Shown here in pieces: positions 37,398-44,585 of a DNA stretch of 64,000 nucleotides (positions within the stretch are counted from its first letter, which is position 1; each line of letters starts with the position of its first letter). The position numbers and the translations under genes were made by a program. Below the pieces are notes generated by a model that was given only the letters and a program-made list of their open reading frames with translations, was not told where the DNA came from and did no database searches. Source of the DNA: Nitrosomonas oligotropha (lineage in GTDB: Bacteria > Pseudomonadota > Gammaproteobacteria > Burkholderiales > Nitrosomonadaceae); NCBI RefSeq assembly GCF_009833085.1, contig NZ_QRBZ01000031.1, positions 120,738 to 184,737 of the forward strand, in the 5' to 3' direction.

Positions 37398-38465
37398 TCA
37401 GGGACTGTCGATATCATTTCGATGCTCCTGCCTGGTTGCTGAGAATATTTCCCAAACAACCATAAACATGGCTGCGATGGCCGGGCCAATGATAAGGCCG
37501 TTGAGTCCGAATATTTGAAGGCCACCCAGTGTGGAAATTAGCACTACATAGTTAGGCAACTTGGTATCCTTGCCCACTAAAGCGGGGCGCAAGAAATTAT
37601 CCGCCAGCCCCATTACGAGAGCGCCGAAGGCAATCAAAATCAAGCCCTGCCACAAGGCACCGGTTGCCAGTAAGTAGATCGCCACTGGCAACCAGACTAG
37701 GCTAGCGCCGATTGCAGGCAACAGTGAAAGAAAAGCCATTATCACACCCCATAGTAATGGTGCGTGAATCCCCAGAAACCAGAAGATCAAACCACCGAGC
37801 ATACCCTGCAATATCGCTACGAAAATACCGCCTTTAACCGTGGCGCGAACGGCCGTGGTGAACTTGGCAAAGAGTACGCGCTGCTGCTCAGCCTGCAATG
37901 GAATCGCCTTCTTGATATTTCTGAACAATGCGTCCCCATCGCGCAGCAAAAAGAACAGAAGATATAGCATGACACAAACGTTGACGATGATGTGAAATGT
38001 GAATTGACCGATGTTGAGGATCTGTGTGGCGAAAAATTGGCTACCCTGTCGAAGGCCGACGGCCAGTTTTTCCTGCACCGCGACAAGGTTCGTCAGCCCT
38101 AATTGCACCATCATTTTTTGAATCCAAGCGGGTAAAGCATCCCAGACCTGATGAAAATAGAGACCAAAATCCAGCTTGCCGGCATGAATCATGTCATACA
38201 GGCTGGCAGCTTCCTGCATTAAGGATGTGGCAATCAACATCAGTGGCAGGATCACTAATACAATGATAATTAGAATTGTAGTAAGAGCAGCGGCACTGGG
38301 GCTCTGCCGCATAGATTCTGATAACCGCCGGAACACCGGCGCAAACACAATGGCCATAACTGTTCCCCAGAGAATCGCGCCGAAGAATGGCCATAAGATC
38401 CAGGCGAAGGCCAGCGAAGCTGTAACGAGGAGCACTAGGAAAGTCTTCTCTTCGAGTCTGTACAT
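37398..38465 (-). CDS. AI-2E family transporter (PerM/YdiK-like)
   Basis: A polytopic inner-membrane protein of 355 residues with about seven to eight hydrophobic segments. It begins EEKTFLVLLVTASLAFAWILWP and includes the family signature PFFGAILWG, the segment GMLGGLIFWFLGIHAPLLWG and the late LISTLGGLQIFGLNGLIIGP. The family covers putative efflux carriers whose substrates are mostly unproven; AI-2 export is only one suggestion. I chose the ATG at 38465 because AAGGGA lies six bases upstream; the frame itself opens at 38513. It has no operon partner. Confidence 0.87.
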   Translation of the reverse strand: MYRLEEKTFLVLLVTASLAFAWILWPFFGAILWGTVMAIVFAPVFRRLSESMRQSPSAAALTTILIIIVLVILPLMLIATSLMQEAASLYDMIHAGKLDFGLYFHQVWDALPAWIQKMMVQLGLTNLVAVQEKLAVGLRQGSQFFATQILNIGQFTFHIIVNVCVMLYLLFFLLRDGDALFRNIKKAIPLQAEQQRVLFAKFTTAVRATVKGGIFVAILQGMLGGLIFWFLGIHAPLLWGVIMAFLSLLPAIGASLVWLPVAIYLLATGALWQGLILIAFGALVMGLADNFLRPALVGKDTKLPNYVVLISTLGGLQIFGLNGLIIGPAIAAMFMVVWEIFSATRQEHRNDIDSP

Positions 38466-38792
38466 ACTAATTCCCTTCAGTTTGCTCATATCGATTATGT
38501 AGTTCGCTGTCAAATCCGGAATTCAGCGGACACACCGTTCTCGTATTTCTCTGCATTAGAAACAGTTAAAAAATATAAATCCTTCAAAAAAAGCAGTATT
38601 TTAGGTCAAAATTTTAAAAACTAAGTTTTGCAGAAACCTTCTTGTTATATTGGTCTAAGCGCGTATGCCCTTAATTGTCAAATGCTGGTTCCCCAACTTA
38701 AATCCTCGGCAATTTTCACTGTACTGACAACAAAATTATTATGTAATCGGTAGACCCGCTGAAATACAGCAGGTATATCAAGTTTAAGGGGG
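38466..38792. other. AT-rich intergenic stretch
   Basis: About 330 bases between the AI-2E permease start and the dehydrogenase remnant. It is AT-rich, has a few short A or T runs and a small GCTG/CAGC hairpin at about 38758-38770. No open frame or RNA gene is supported. It may include decayed sequence of the dehydrogenase. Confidence 0.35.
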
Positions 38793-39011
38793 TTACTCTC
38801 GAGTACGAAATTCCGTGAAAGTGTCACGATGGTAAAAAGTATTGGCCGTTTCGATTAATACTTTAGATGGCATGCAGCCAACTCGTGTGCAGATCGTGTC
38901 CCACAGGCCGTCATCAGTGATTACAGATTCTGCGAGTTGTTTTCTTATTTTGCGTAGCACAGCAAGACCTGCACTGCCAGTACCGATAATAATCGGAGTC
39001 CAGTATTTCAT
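38793..39011 (-). pseudogene. N-terminal remnant of a dihydrolipoamide dehydrogenase-like flavoprotein
   Basis: The 72 residues match only the start of a class-I pyridine-nucleotide disulfide oxidoreductase: IIIGTGSAGLAVL (FAD-binding GxGxxG), then GLWDTICTRVGCMPSKVLIETAN with the redox-active CxxxxC. The frame then stops at TAA just where the FAD domain should continue, leaving about 15 percent of the usual ~470 residues. The segment between the dinucleotide loop and the Cys motif also looks shortened. It is a truncated relic and not likely to fold as an enzyme. Confidence 0.65.
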
Positions 39012-39096
39012 TCATGGCATTTCCATCGCTAACGATGTAACAGATTGCAGTTGTTACAGACCGAATACATAATTTGACTACAAACATTGATAATGC

Positions 39097-39459
39097 TTAT
39101 TGTGACTCCTTTTGTTTCATTGAATCACTGAATGTTGTATATAACGCATTGATCGTGACCAATTGATTGAGCGCACTCATTAAGGTGCTGGCAATGTCTT
39201 TAGTTTCCGTAACCTGGGATTCTTCGTCAGTGCCATGAGGTTTGGAAGATTTGCTTTTGGTGAGTTCCCCAAGTACAAATCCGATACCGCCCGCTAATAG
39301 CAAGCTTGCTGGAGCAGTCATTTGTTGTTGTGTTTTCTGAATGAGGTCATCAGTACGAATAGCAACCATACGCTGGTGTTTCAGTACCTGCAACTCCGCA
39401 TCCTTTATTTGCGCTGTTAAAGATTTGGGTTCGTTGCCGTTTAAAATTGTGTCTGACAT
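39097..39459 (-). CDS. small membrane-associated protein in the yqjK position
   Basis: The reading frame is longer, but the true start is the ATG at 39459, preceded by GGAGGA, giving 120 residues. It contains a helical N-terminal part (LTAQIKDAELQVLKHQRMVAIR), one short hydrophobic segment (ASLLLAGGIGFVLGELTK) and a hydrophilic middle, ending in a helical SALNQLVTINALYTTFSDSM. The stop of the holin-like gene overlaps its start (TGATG), so the two are translationally coupled. In position it matches yqjK of the E. coli yqjCDEK operon, but sequence homology is not evident to me. Function unknown. Confidence 0.7.
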   Translation of the reverse strand: MSDTILNGNEPKSLTAQIKDAELQVLKHQRMVAIRTDDLIQKTQQQMTAPASLLLAGGIGFVLGELTKSKSSKPHGTDEESQVTETKDIASTLMSALNQLVTINALYTTFSDSMKQKESQ

Positions 39460-39905
39460 CAGGATTCCTCCGTGTTTCCGGGGGCTGGCGGCATGGATCG
39501 AAGGCTGCGGAAGGTTGCTGGGAATCGCAAATAATAGCCTTTGCTGCGTATCACGCTCCATAGAACCAGCGCAAGCAGTAAATTTAAAACGACGGTCAAC
39601 AGTATTAGCAGAATATAATCTGTCAGTATGCCATACTGGTTTAGCGCCAATATGACAGCTGCCAGGAATCCTAGCCACGCGACACTCAGCACAACGGCTG
39701 CCATTATACCGGCCACGATCATGACCACTAAACTATTGCCCGCCTGCTGTGCCTCAAGTGCCAGGAGCCGGAAATGCATGTGATTCAATTCACGCAATTC
39801 ATGCCATAACGACTTTAAATCATCAGTCACGCCGGAATCGTTTTCAGAGAGAGAATCCGCCGCAGCTTGCTCAGATGCCTCATTTTTTGTGGCGTTTGAA
39901 TCCAT
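39459..39905 (-). CDS. YqjE-like phage-holin-family membrane protein
   Basis: A 148-residue inner-membrane protein. A hydrophilic, acidic N-terminus leads to LKSLWHELRELNHMHFRLLALEAQQAG, an amphipathic helix, and two membrane hairpin segments (about 60-85 and 93-118), ending in a basic tail. This is the layout of the holin_3_6 (PF07332) proteins that accompany DUF883 genes, as E. coli YqjE accompanies YqjD. It is probably not a lysis protein. It lies five bases after the DUF883 gene and overlaps the next gene. Confidence 0.78.
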   Translation of the reverse strand: MDSNATKNEASEQAAADSLSENDSGVTDDLKSLWHELRELNHMHFRLLALEAQQAGNSLVVMIVAGIMAAVVLSVAWLGFLAAVILALNQYGILTDYILLILLTVVLNLLLALVLWSVIRSKGYYLRFPATFRSLRSMPPAPGNTEES

Positions 39906-39910
39906 CGTAT

Positions 39911-40228
39911 TTAGCGATTATTCAATAATCTGCTCAGAAGAAAACCCATCCCTGCCGCAATACTGACCGATGTGATTGGATTTTCGCGGATATAAGCGGT
40001 ACATTCCTTCATCAGCCGCTTCTCAGCAAGTTTCAGTTGATCTCCTTTGTCGACAATTTTATCAGCGGTCTGATTAGTTACCTGGGCAACCTTATCTATC
40101 GTCTCATGCGCGAGATCATTCAGTTGATCTCCTTTATCAGCAATTTTATCTGCAACCTGATGGGTTGCATGAGCGGCCTTATCGACTGCTTCATGCGCTA
40201 AATGGGATGCTTTGTTTACAGTTTCCAT
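39911..40228 (-). CDS. DUF883 (YqjD/ElaB-like) protein with internal duplication
   Basis: A 105-residue tail-anchored membrane protein. The C-terminus, CTAYIRENPITSVSIAAG then FLLSRLLNNR, is the DUF883 signature with one membrane segment. The N-terminal ~70 residues are two copies of a ~30-residue helical unit, HEAVDKAAHATHQVADKIAD and HETIDKVAQVTNQTADKIVD, each ending KGDQL. Family member YqjD of E. coli binds ribosomes in stationary phase, so a similar dormancy role is conceivable. AGGA precedes the ATG. It heads the yqjD-yqjE-like trio. Confidence 0.82.
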   Translation of the reverse strand: METVNKASHLAHEAVDKAAHATHQVADKIADKGDQLNDLAHETIDKVAQVTNQTADKIVDKGDQLKLAEKRLMKECTAYIRENPITSVSIAAGMGFLLSRLLNNR

Positions 40229-40293
40229 GTGATATTCCTGTTATCGTTTACTTAAACTGTGCATTAGATTCACAGACTTATGAGATTCTTAGT

Positions 40294-40536
40294 TTAACGA
40301 TTGTTAAACCACTTGCTTAATAGAAAACCTACGCCTATCGCGATACCTACCGACGTCATTGGATTATCTCGAACATAATCGGCAGCCTCTTTCATCAATC
40401 GCTGCTCGGCATGTTGCAATTGCTCTCCTTTTTCACTCATTTTATCTGCGACCTGTTTGGTGGCTTTGCTGGCCTTTTCAGCAGTTTCGTTTGCCATATC
40501 GGTTACTGTATCTACAACTGTGTCTACATTTTTCAT
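40294..40536 (-). CDS. DUF883 (YqjD/ElaB-like) protein, second copy
   Basis: An 80-residue paralogue of the next gene downstream. It has one helical unit (TAEKASKATKQVADKMSEKGEQL) and the DUF883 end AADYVRDNPMTSVGIAIGVG then LLSKWFNNR. It lacks the duplicated helical unit, which accounts for the 25-residue difference. The two genes lie 65 bases apart on the same strand and probably arose by tandem duplication. Likely an inner-membrane, stationary-phase or stress protein. Confidence 0.82.
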   Translation of the reverse strand: MKNVDTVVDTVTDMANETAEKASKATKQVADKMSEKGEQLQHAEQRLMKEAADYVRDNPMTSVGIAIGVGFLLSKWFNNR

Positions 40537-40726
40537 AATGAAGCCTCTTGGTTTTAATTTGAACTGTACGTTATGTACGGCTTTAGGTTGATGATATGTG
40601 CTAGGTCAATGATTACAGGGAAACTTTCAATTGAGAATTCATCCTTTGTGATACTCATCGATGCCATTGCTTAATCGCAAATATTCTGACAATCAATCTG
40701 GTTTTATTCTCGTGCAAGAAACGGCT

Positions 40727-41143
40727 CTAATGTTTCATCTGAGCCTTGGCATCGTTTGTTGCCTGGATCTTCGCGGCTTTCGCTTCTTCGATACAAACAT
40801 CTTTAACGTTACCGTCAAAGTCATCGCATTTCTCGACCGCTATAGAATAATCGCCATCGACCTTAGCAATACGAGCTTCGTATTGAGTCTTATCGGTAGG
40901 CTTATACTTGGCTTCAAGACCGGCTTTGTCCGCGTTATGACGTGCTTTTGCTTCTGCAGTGCAGATGTCTTCAGCATTACCTGAAAATGACTCGCACTTT
41001 TCTTTTGATACCTTGTAGATTGAATCAATTTTATCTTTATAAGCTTTATATTCATCTTTTGACATTTCTTCAGCTGCCGCATTGGCACCACCGAAGGTAA
41101 TACCTATCGCAAGTAGAAATGAAGTGATAATAGAAGTTTTCAT
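40727..41143 (-). CDS. periplasmic protein with duplicated Cys motif, stress-type
   Basis: A 138-residue exported protein (signal ending GGANAAA). The mature helical, charged part contains a repeated unit, EKCESFSGNAEDICTAEAKA and EKCDDFDGNVKDVCIEEAKA, each with two cysteines nine residues apart, suggesting two disulfide-linked helical hairpins. Similar lysine/alanine-rich exported proteins occur in betaproteobacteria, often beside CsbD, BON or PRC-barrel genes, but no function is established that I know. It is one of a run of envelope genes on the minus strand between 39 and 41.7 kb. Confidence 0.75.
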   Translation of the reverse strand: MKTSIITSFLLAIGITFGGANAAAEEMSKDEYKAYKDKIDSIYKVSKEKCESFSGNAEDICTAEAKARHNADKAGLEAKYKPTDKTQYEARIAKVDGDYSIAVEKCDDFDGNVKDVCIEEAKAAKIQATNDAKAQMKH

Positions 41144-41284
41144 GATTTCTCCTGATATATTTTGGGGTAACTCTACGAATTAAGCTTTGCTATAAACATG
41201 GGAGCGGGCAATTCACTGCAATTGCATCGTCCCATGTCCTGTCTTTTGCAACCATGTCATACATCAAATGGATAGACTAGCGAC

Positions 41285-41683
41285 TTATTGCTTGGTAGTT
41301 CCATAATAAGAATGAATTTCATTTTCCCAGGATTTGTCCGCCATATTCGGCCAGTTGTCCTTATCGAATCCCGGTGCATTTTCAAGACGATTCTTATCGA
41401 CATTGAGTACAAAATGTTTTTCTTTTGTATCTAGCTTTAGCGCATTCCAAGGTACCGCAAACAACTTGCTTCCTATCCCCAAAACACCGCCAAAGGACAG
41501 TACTGCATAACAAACTTTACCCGTAGCTGTATCCAGCATGATTTCTTTAATGTCCCCCAGGTCATCACCATTTTGGTTGCAAACATCGTTTCCAATAAGT
41601 GTTTCGGCACCCATCAAACGAGCCCCAGAGGCTTGGTTATCACCTTTGTAAATACCATGTGTATCGCGATCTTCGTAATTCAT
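41285..41683 (-). CDS. PRC-barrel domain protein
   Basis: A 132-residue soluble protein. The region GARLMGAETLIGNDVCNQNGDDLGDIKEIMLD, with AVLSFGGVLGIGSKLFAVPW following, is a PRC-barrel domain of the kind found in general stress proteins. The C-terminus has DKDNWPNMADKSWENEIHSYYG, a Trp-rich ending often seen in these stand-alone proteins. I use the ATG at 41683, six bases after AGGAG, instead of the upstream one at 41698. Its role is unknown; the neighbours suggest envelope stress or osmotic response. Confidence 0.82.
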   Translation of the reverse strand: MNYEDRDTHGIYKGDNQASGARLMGAETLIGNDVCNQNGDDLGDIKEIMLDTATGKVCYAVLSFGGVLGIGSKLFAVPWNALKLDTKEKHFVLNVDKNRLENAPGFDKDNWPNMADKSWENEIHSYYGTTKQ

Positions 41684-41698
41684 ATAAAGCTCCTGCAA

Positions 41699-42085
41699 AA
41701 ATGACTTTGGTAAAGGATCCTTTCATCATATTCTTGTGATCAGAGAATCCTGTGATAGAGCGTGTATGATTTTTTCTACACCTCGCCAGTAACAATACGC
41801 GCGAAGCTCAGCACAGTCGGTTCGGTAGCTAACTTAGGCCACATTAATGGGCTGCAAGAAATCTCAGGGTGTAGAGGAGATCGGCGTGGATAAAGTACGC
41901 CTGATTGCTCTGGTGGCGGTGGGTTGGGCTATCTTCCAGTCAGATAATTTCTTGCTGCATTAGTCAATCTTTTGGTTTTGATTTAATAATGCGGGGTGTC
42001 ACCCAATCTCATACTGTTAAGCTATAGTAATTCAGACCCGATCTGAACAGTCACACGATTTGACGATGTGCCTGTTAGATCAAAT
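41699..42085. other. intergenic region with a possible 25-codon ORF and transposon-end-like sequence
   Basis: About 390 bases between the PRC-barrel gene and the transposase remnant. At 41886-41963 (plus strand) a GTG six bases after GAGGAG opens a 25-codon frame, VDKVRLIALVAVGWAIFQSD and five more residues, mostly hydrophobic. At 42031-42047 TTCAGA and TCTGAA form a short palindrome that may belong to the end of the insertion element. Neither is certain. Confidence 0.3.
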
Positions 42086-42621
42086 TCAGTTATTCAATGC
42101 GGTGATTTTATCGTCCCATACCTCCTTTGCGTCAATTAAAGTTTGCATTGGTGTGCGCTCACAGCACATCTTGCCCTGGTGAGTACGCGTACTGTTGTAA
42201 TACACCATCCATTCATCCAGATCGTGTTGTAACTCTTCGATGGACTGGTAAATCTTGCGCCGGAATGCCACCTGGTAGAACTCCTGTAAGATGGTTTTGT
42301 GGACTCGCTCGCAGATACCGTTGGTTTGCGGATGATTGGCTTTCGTTCTGGAATGCTCAATGTCGTTGAGTGCCAGATAGAGCTGGTAATCGTGATTCTC
42401 CGGCTTACCGCAATATTCGGTACCACGGTCGGTCAGGATGCGGATGAGCCCATGCTCTGCTCAGCGAAGAACGGCAGTACCCGGTCGTTGAGTAAATCAG
42501 CCGCTGTGATCGGTGTTTTGGTGGTATACAGCTTAGCAGCGGCCCACTTGGAATAGGTATCGACGAAGGTTTGCTGGTAAATTCGTCCCACGATTGAGAG
42601 TGCCGAAGTTGTTTCTATCAC
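42086..42621 (-). pseudogene. transposase remnant (IS481/IS3-like DDE integrase core), truncated and frameshifted
   Basis: Read on the minus strand, one frame gives YQQTFVDTYSKWAAAKLY, then ADLLNDRVLPFFAEQS and runs to a stop. After a frameshift near 42450 the other frame continues LIRILTDRGTEYCGKPENH, KANHPQTNGICERVHKTIL and YYNSTRTHQGKMCCERTPMQ, to the natural end. These are the catalytic Asp and Glu regions of a DDE transposase. The N-terminal helix-turn-helix half is missing, so the element is dead. It lies next to a broken chemoreceptor gene, which probably marks the site of an old insertion and deletion. Confidence 0.8.
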
Positions 42622-42640
42622 ATTTAATCAATGTTTATTG

Positions 42641-42938
42641 TTAAAATTCTTCCCAATCTTCTTTACCGCCTGATGCAACTTTGCGAGTTGGCATCGCTAA
42701 TATTCTCAGGTGCCGTTTCTGCCTTGGTATTCACTGCAGCTTTCCTGATCGCTGATCTACAGTTGGATAGCATTGTTACACTACACCAGGGTTTTTTGTG
42801 GGCGGCACGACTGCGGCTTGTTCACCATGGTTAGCGAATTTGAATACACTTACCGCCCGAATTAATGCTTTGGATTGTTCCCTCATTGATTCAGCAGCGG
42901 CGGATGCTTCTTCTACCAAGGCTGCATTTTGTTATGCC
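42641..42938 (-). pseudogene. C-terminal remnant of a methyl-accepting chemotaxis protein
   Basis: On the minus strand the sequence encodes QNAALVEEASAAAESMREQS then ALIRAVSVFKF, the end of a chemoreceptor signalling domain. It then breaks frame and ends in another frame with RKVASGGKEDWEEF and a stop. A WxxF-type pentapeptide such as WEEF at the C-terminus is the CheR tether of receptors. All of the sensor and most of the signalling domain are missing. It lies 25 bases downstream of cheW on the same strand and just upstream of the transposase remnant. Confidence 0.72.
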
Positions 42939-42963
42939 ACTTATATTCTATAAAATTTGTTGA

Positions 42964-43479
42964 TTAATTAATGTGATGTGCAGTAAGGCCCATGTCGCTG
43001 CGGCTCATTAGCTTTTCGATGTCGATCAATATCAGCATCCGCTCATCCACCGTACCCAGGCCCATGATATATTCCGTATTGATCACCGAGCCTAAACCCG
43101 GTGCTTGGCGCATTTGCTCATCCGCTAGAGTAATCACGTCTGATACCCCATCAACCACAATCCCCATCACCCGGCCTGCTACCGTGAGTATGATGACCAC
43201 TGTGAATTGATCATACGTTGCGTGGTCCAGATTAAACTTTATCCGCATGTCGATGATCGGGACGATAATGCCGCGCAGATTAATTACGCCCTTGATATAG
43301 TCTGGCGAATTCGCAATATGCGTGATGGAATCGTAACCTCGGATTTCTTGTACTTTCAGAATCTCAATTCCATACTCCTCGCCTCCCAAACGGAACGTCA
43401 GAAATTCATTCGTGGCCAGATCGCTTGCTATCGCTGGCACCCCTGTTACGCTATTTGCTTTCAGTTCTTGCAATGACAT
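42964..43479 (-). CDS. cheW: chemotaxis coupling protein CheW
   Basis: CheW links chemoreceptors to the CheA kinase. The protein has FLTFRLGGEEYGIEILKVQEIRGY, IKGVINLRGIIVPIIDMR, VDGVSDVITL and ILIDIEKLMS in order, the full family pattern. I take the ATG at 43479, five bases after GGAGGA, giving 171 residues; the frame opens four codons earlier at a GTG. It appears intact, but its downstream receptor gene is reduced to a tail and no cheA is in the window, so whether it still functions is uncertain. Confidence 0.93.
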   Translation of the reverse strand: MSLQELKANSVTGVPAIASDLATNEFLTFRLGGEEYGIEILKVQEIRGYDSITHIANSPDYIKGVINLRGIIVPIIDMRIKFNLDHATYDQFTVVIILTVAGRVMGIVVDGVSDVITLADEQMRQAPGLGSVINTEYIMGLGTVDERMLILIDIEKLMSRSDMGLTAHHIN

Positions 43480-43491
43480 TGATTCCTCCAC

Positions 43492-43873
43492 TAGCTGTAA
43501 TAAAACCTAATTCGTACTCTTAATCTTCTGGATGATTCTTGGAATAAAAACACATTGCTGCGTTGGAATGAACTATACCCGCGGGGACTTGCTGAATTGT
43601 TGAGAGAATGTAAACTTTTTGCAAACTATCGGACACAAAGAAAAGACTATTGCATGACCTCAAGCAGGCGTGCGGTTTTGGCGGCGACGTACCCGTTGAT
43701 GAAGCCGGATGTAAACTAGAAAGTATCCGGAAAACACTAGATGCCGCGAAGGGTGAGAGGTGTTTTTCCGGCGTGCGCCGGGTGGTTGTAAGCGCGTTGG
43801 ATAATCTGTAATCTATAGCCAGCGTGCCAGTCTGCTGGAGTAATTAAAATTTTATTTTTTACCGGAATTGATA
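43492..43873 (+). other. intergenic region, with a possible decayed SUI1/YciH-like fragment
   Basis: About 380 bases without an intact gene. From about 43609 to the stop at 43811 one plus-strand frame reads LLHDLKQACGFGGDVPVDEA and, further on, ESIRKTLDAAKGERCFSGV, faintly like the end of the YciH/SUI1 translation factor (LxxLKxxCGxGGxV). No start codon of the usual kind and little of the core remains. A chance resemblance cannot be excluded. Confidence 0.25.
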
Positions 43874-44047
43874 ATGAAGAAAAAACAAATAGTAATCCTG
43901 ATTGCTTTCTTGCCGGTCATACCGTTGTTAACCGGCTGCTGGACGTTAGTGGCCGCCGGGGCGGGGGCCTACGGAGGGTATAAAATGAAGGAAAACGGTT
44001 ATACCCTGCAAAACCCGATCACCAAGGAAAGAAAATCCAATAAATGA
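43874..44047 (+). CDS. small lipoprotein, 57 residues
   Basis: An ATG opens a 57-residue frame: a basic start, a hydrophobic core (IVILIAFLPVIPLLTGC) ending in the lipobox LTGC, then WTLVAAGAGAYGGYKMKENG and a basic tail. The Gly-rich segment after the Cys recalls small glycine-zipper lipoproteins. The ribosome site is weak (CCGGAA). It ends eight bases before the stop of lspA on the opposite strand, and LspA is the peptidase that processes such lipoproteins, though the neighbourhood may be chance. Confidence 0.6.
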   Translation: MKKKQIVILIAFLPVIPLLTGCWTLVAAGAGAYGGYKMKENGYTLQNPITKERKSNK

Positions 44048-44054
44048 GATTGGG

Positions 44055-44546
44055 TTATTTCATTGTTTTTGCTGAGTCTTCCGGATTTTCTTTTTTACGG
44101 AAGCTGTCATAAATCATCAACGCGGCACCGATAAAAATAGCGGAATCGGCGATGTTAAACGCCGGCCAATGGTAATTCCCAATATAGAAATCCAGAAAAT
44201 CGACCACATGACCGAGCGTAATGCGGTCGTATAAATTTCCCAGTGCGCCGCCCAGAATCAAACTCAGCGATACACAAAATAATTTCTCCTGCTGGTATTT
44301 ATTCAGCAAAAAGATAATCACTAAGGCCGCACTGCCCGCGATTCCGCTCAGGAACCAGCGTTGCCAGCCGGGTTGCTCGCTGAGGAAACTGAATGCGGCA
44401 CCGGGATTGTAGGTCAGCACCAAGTTGAAAAAACCGGTGAGCGGGATGCGCTCACCGAATTCCAGCGTGGATTCGACCCAGTATTTACTGGCGAGATCCA
44501 ATATCAGAACAATCAAAGCGATGCTCAAGCTGATGTAGAGTTTCAT
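44055..44546 (-). CDS. lspA: lipoprotein signal peptidase
   Basis: LspA cleaves prolipoprotein signal peptides after lipidation. The 163-residue protein has four membrane segments. The catalytic aspartates lie in LGGALGNLYDRITLGHVVDF and WPAFNIADSAIFIG, and FFNLVLTYNPGAAFSFL is the conserved N-terminal motif. It follows ileS by about 40 bases on the same strand, forming the common ribF-ileS-lspA operon. Several lipoproteins encoded in this window would be its substrates. Confidence 0.97.
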   Translation of the reverse strand: MKLYISLSIALIVLILDLASKYWVESTLEFGERIPLTGFFNLVLTYNPGAAFSFLSEQPGWQRWFLSGIAGSAALVIIFLLNKYQQEKLFCVSLSLILGGALGNLYDRITLGHVVDFLDFYIGNYHWPAFNIADSAIFIGAALMIYDSFRKKENPEDSAKTMK

Positions 44547-44585
44547 AATAAGACAGTTTTCTGTTCAGTGATTAGCCGTGAAACT

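Noticed and set aside
39459..39905. Holin-family gene as a sign of prophage
   Set aside because: Its partners are DUF883 and stress genes as in yqjDE; no lysin, portal, capsid or integrase gene is near.
42631..42834. 67-codon plus-strand hydrophobic frame that looks like a membrane peptide
   Set aside because: It is the antisense of the chemoreceptor tail, which is the better explanation.
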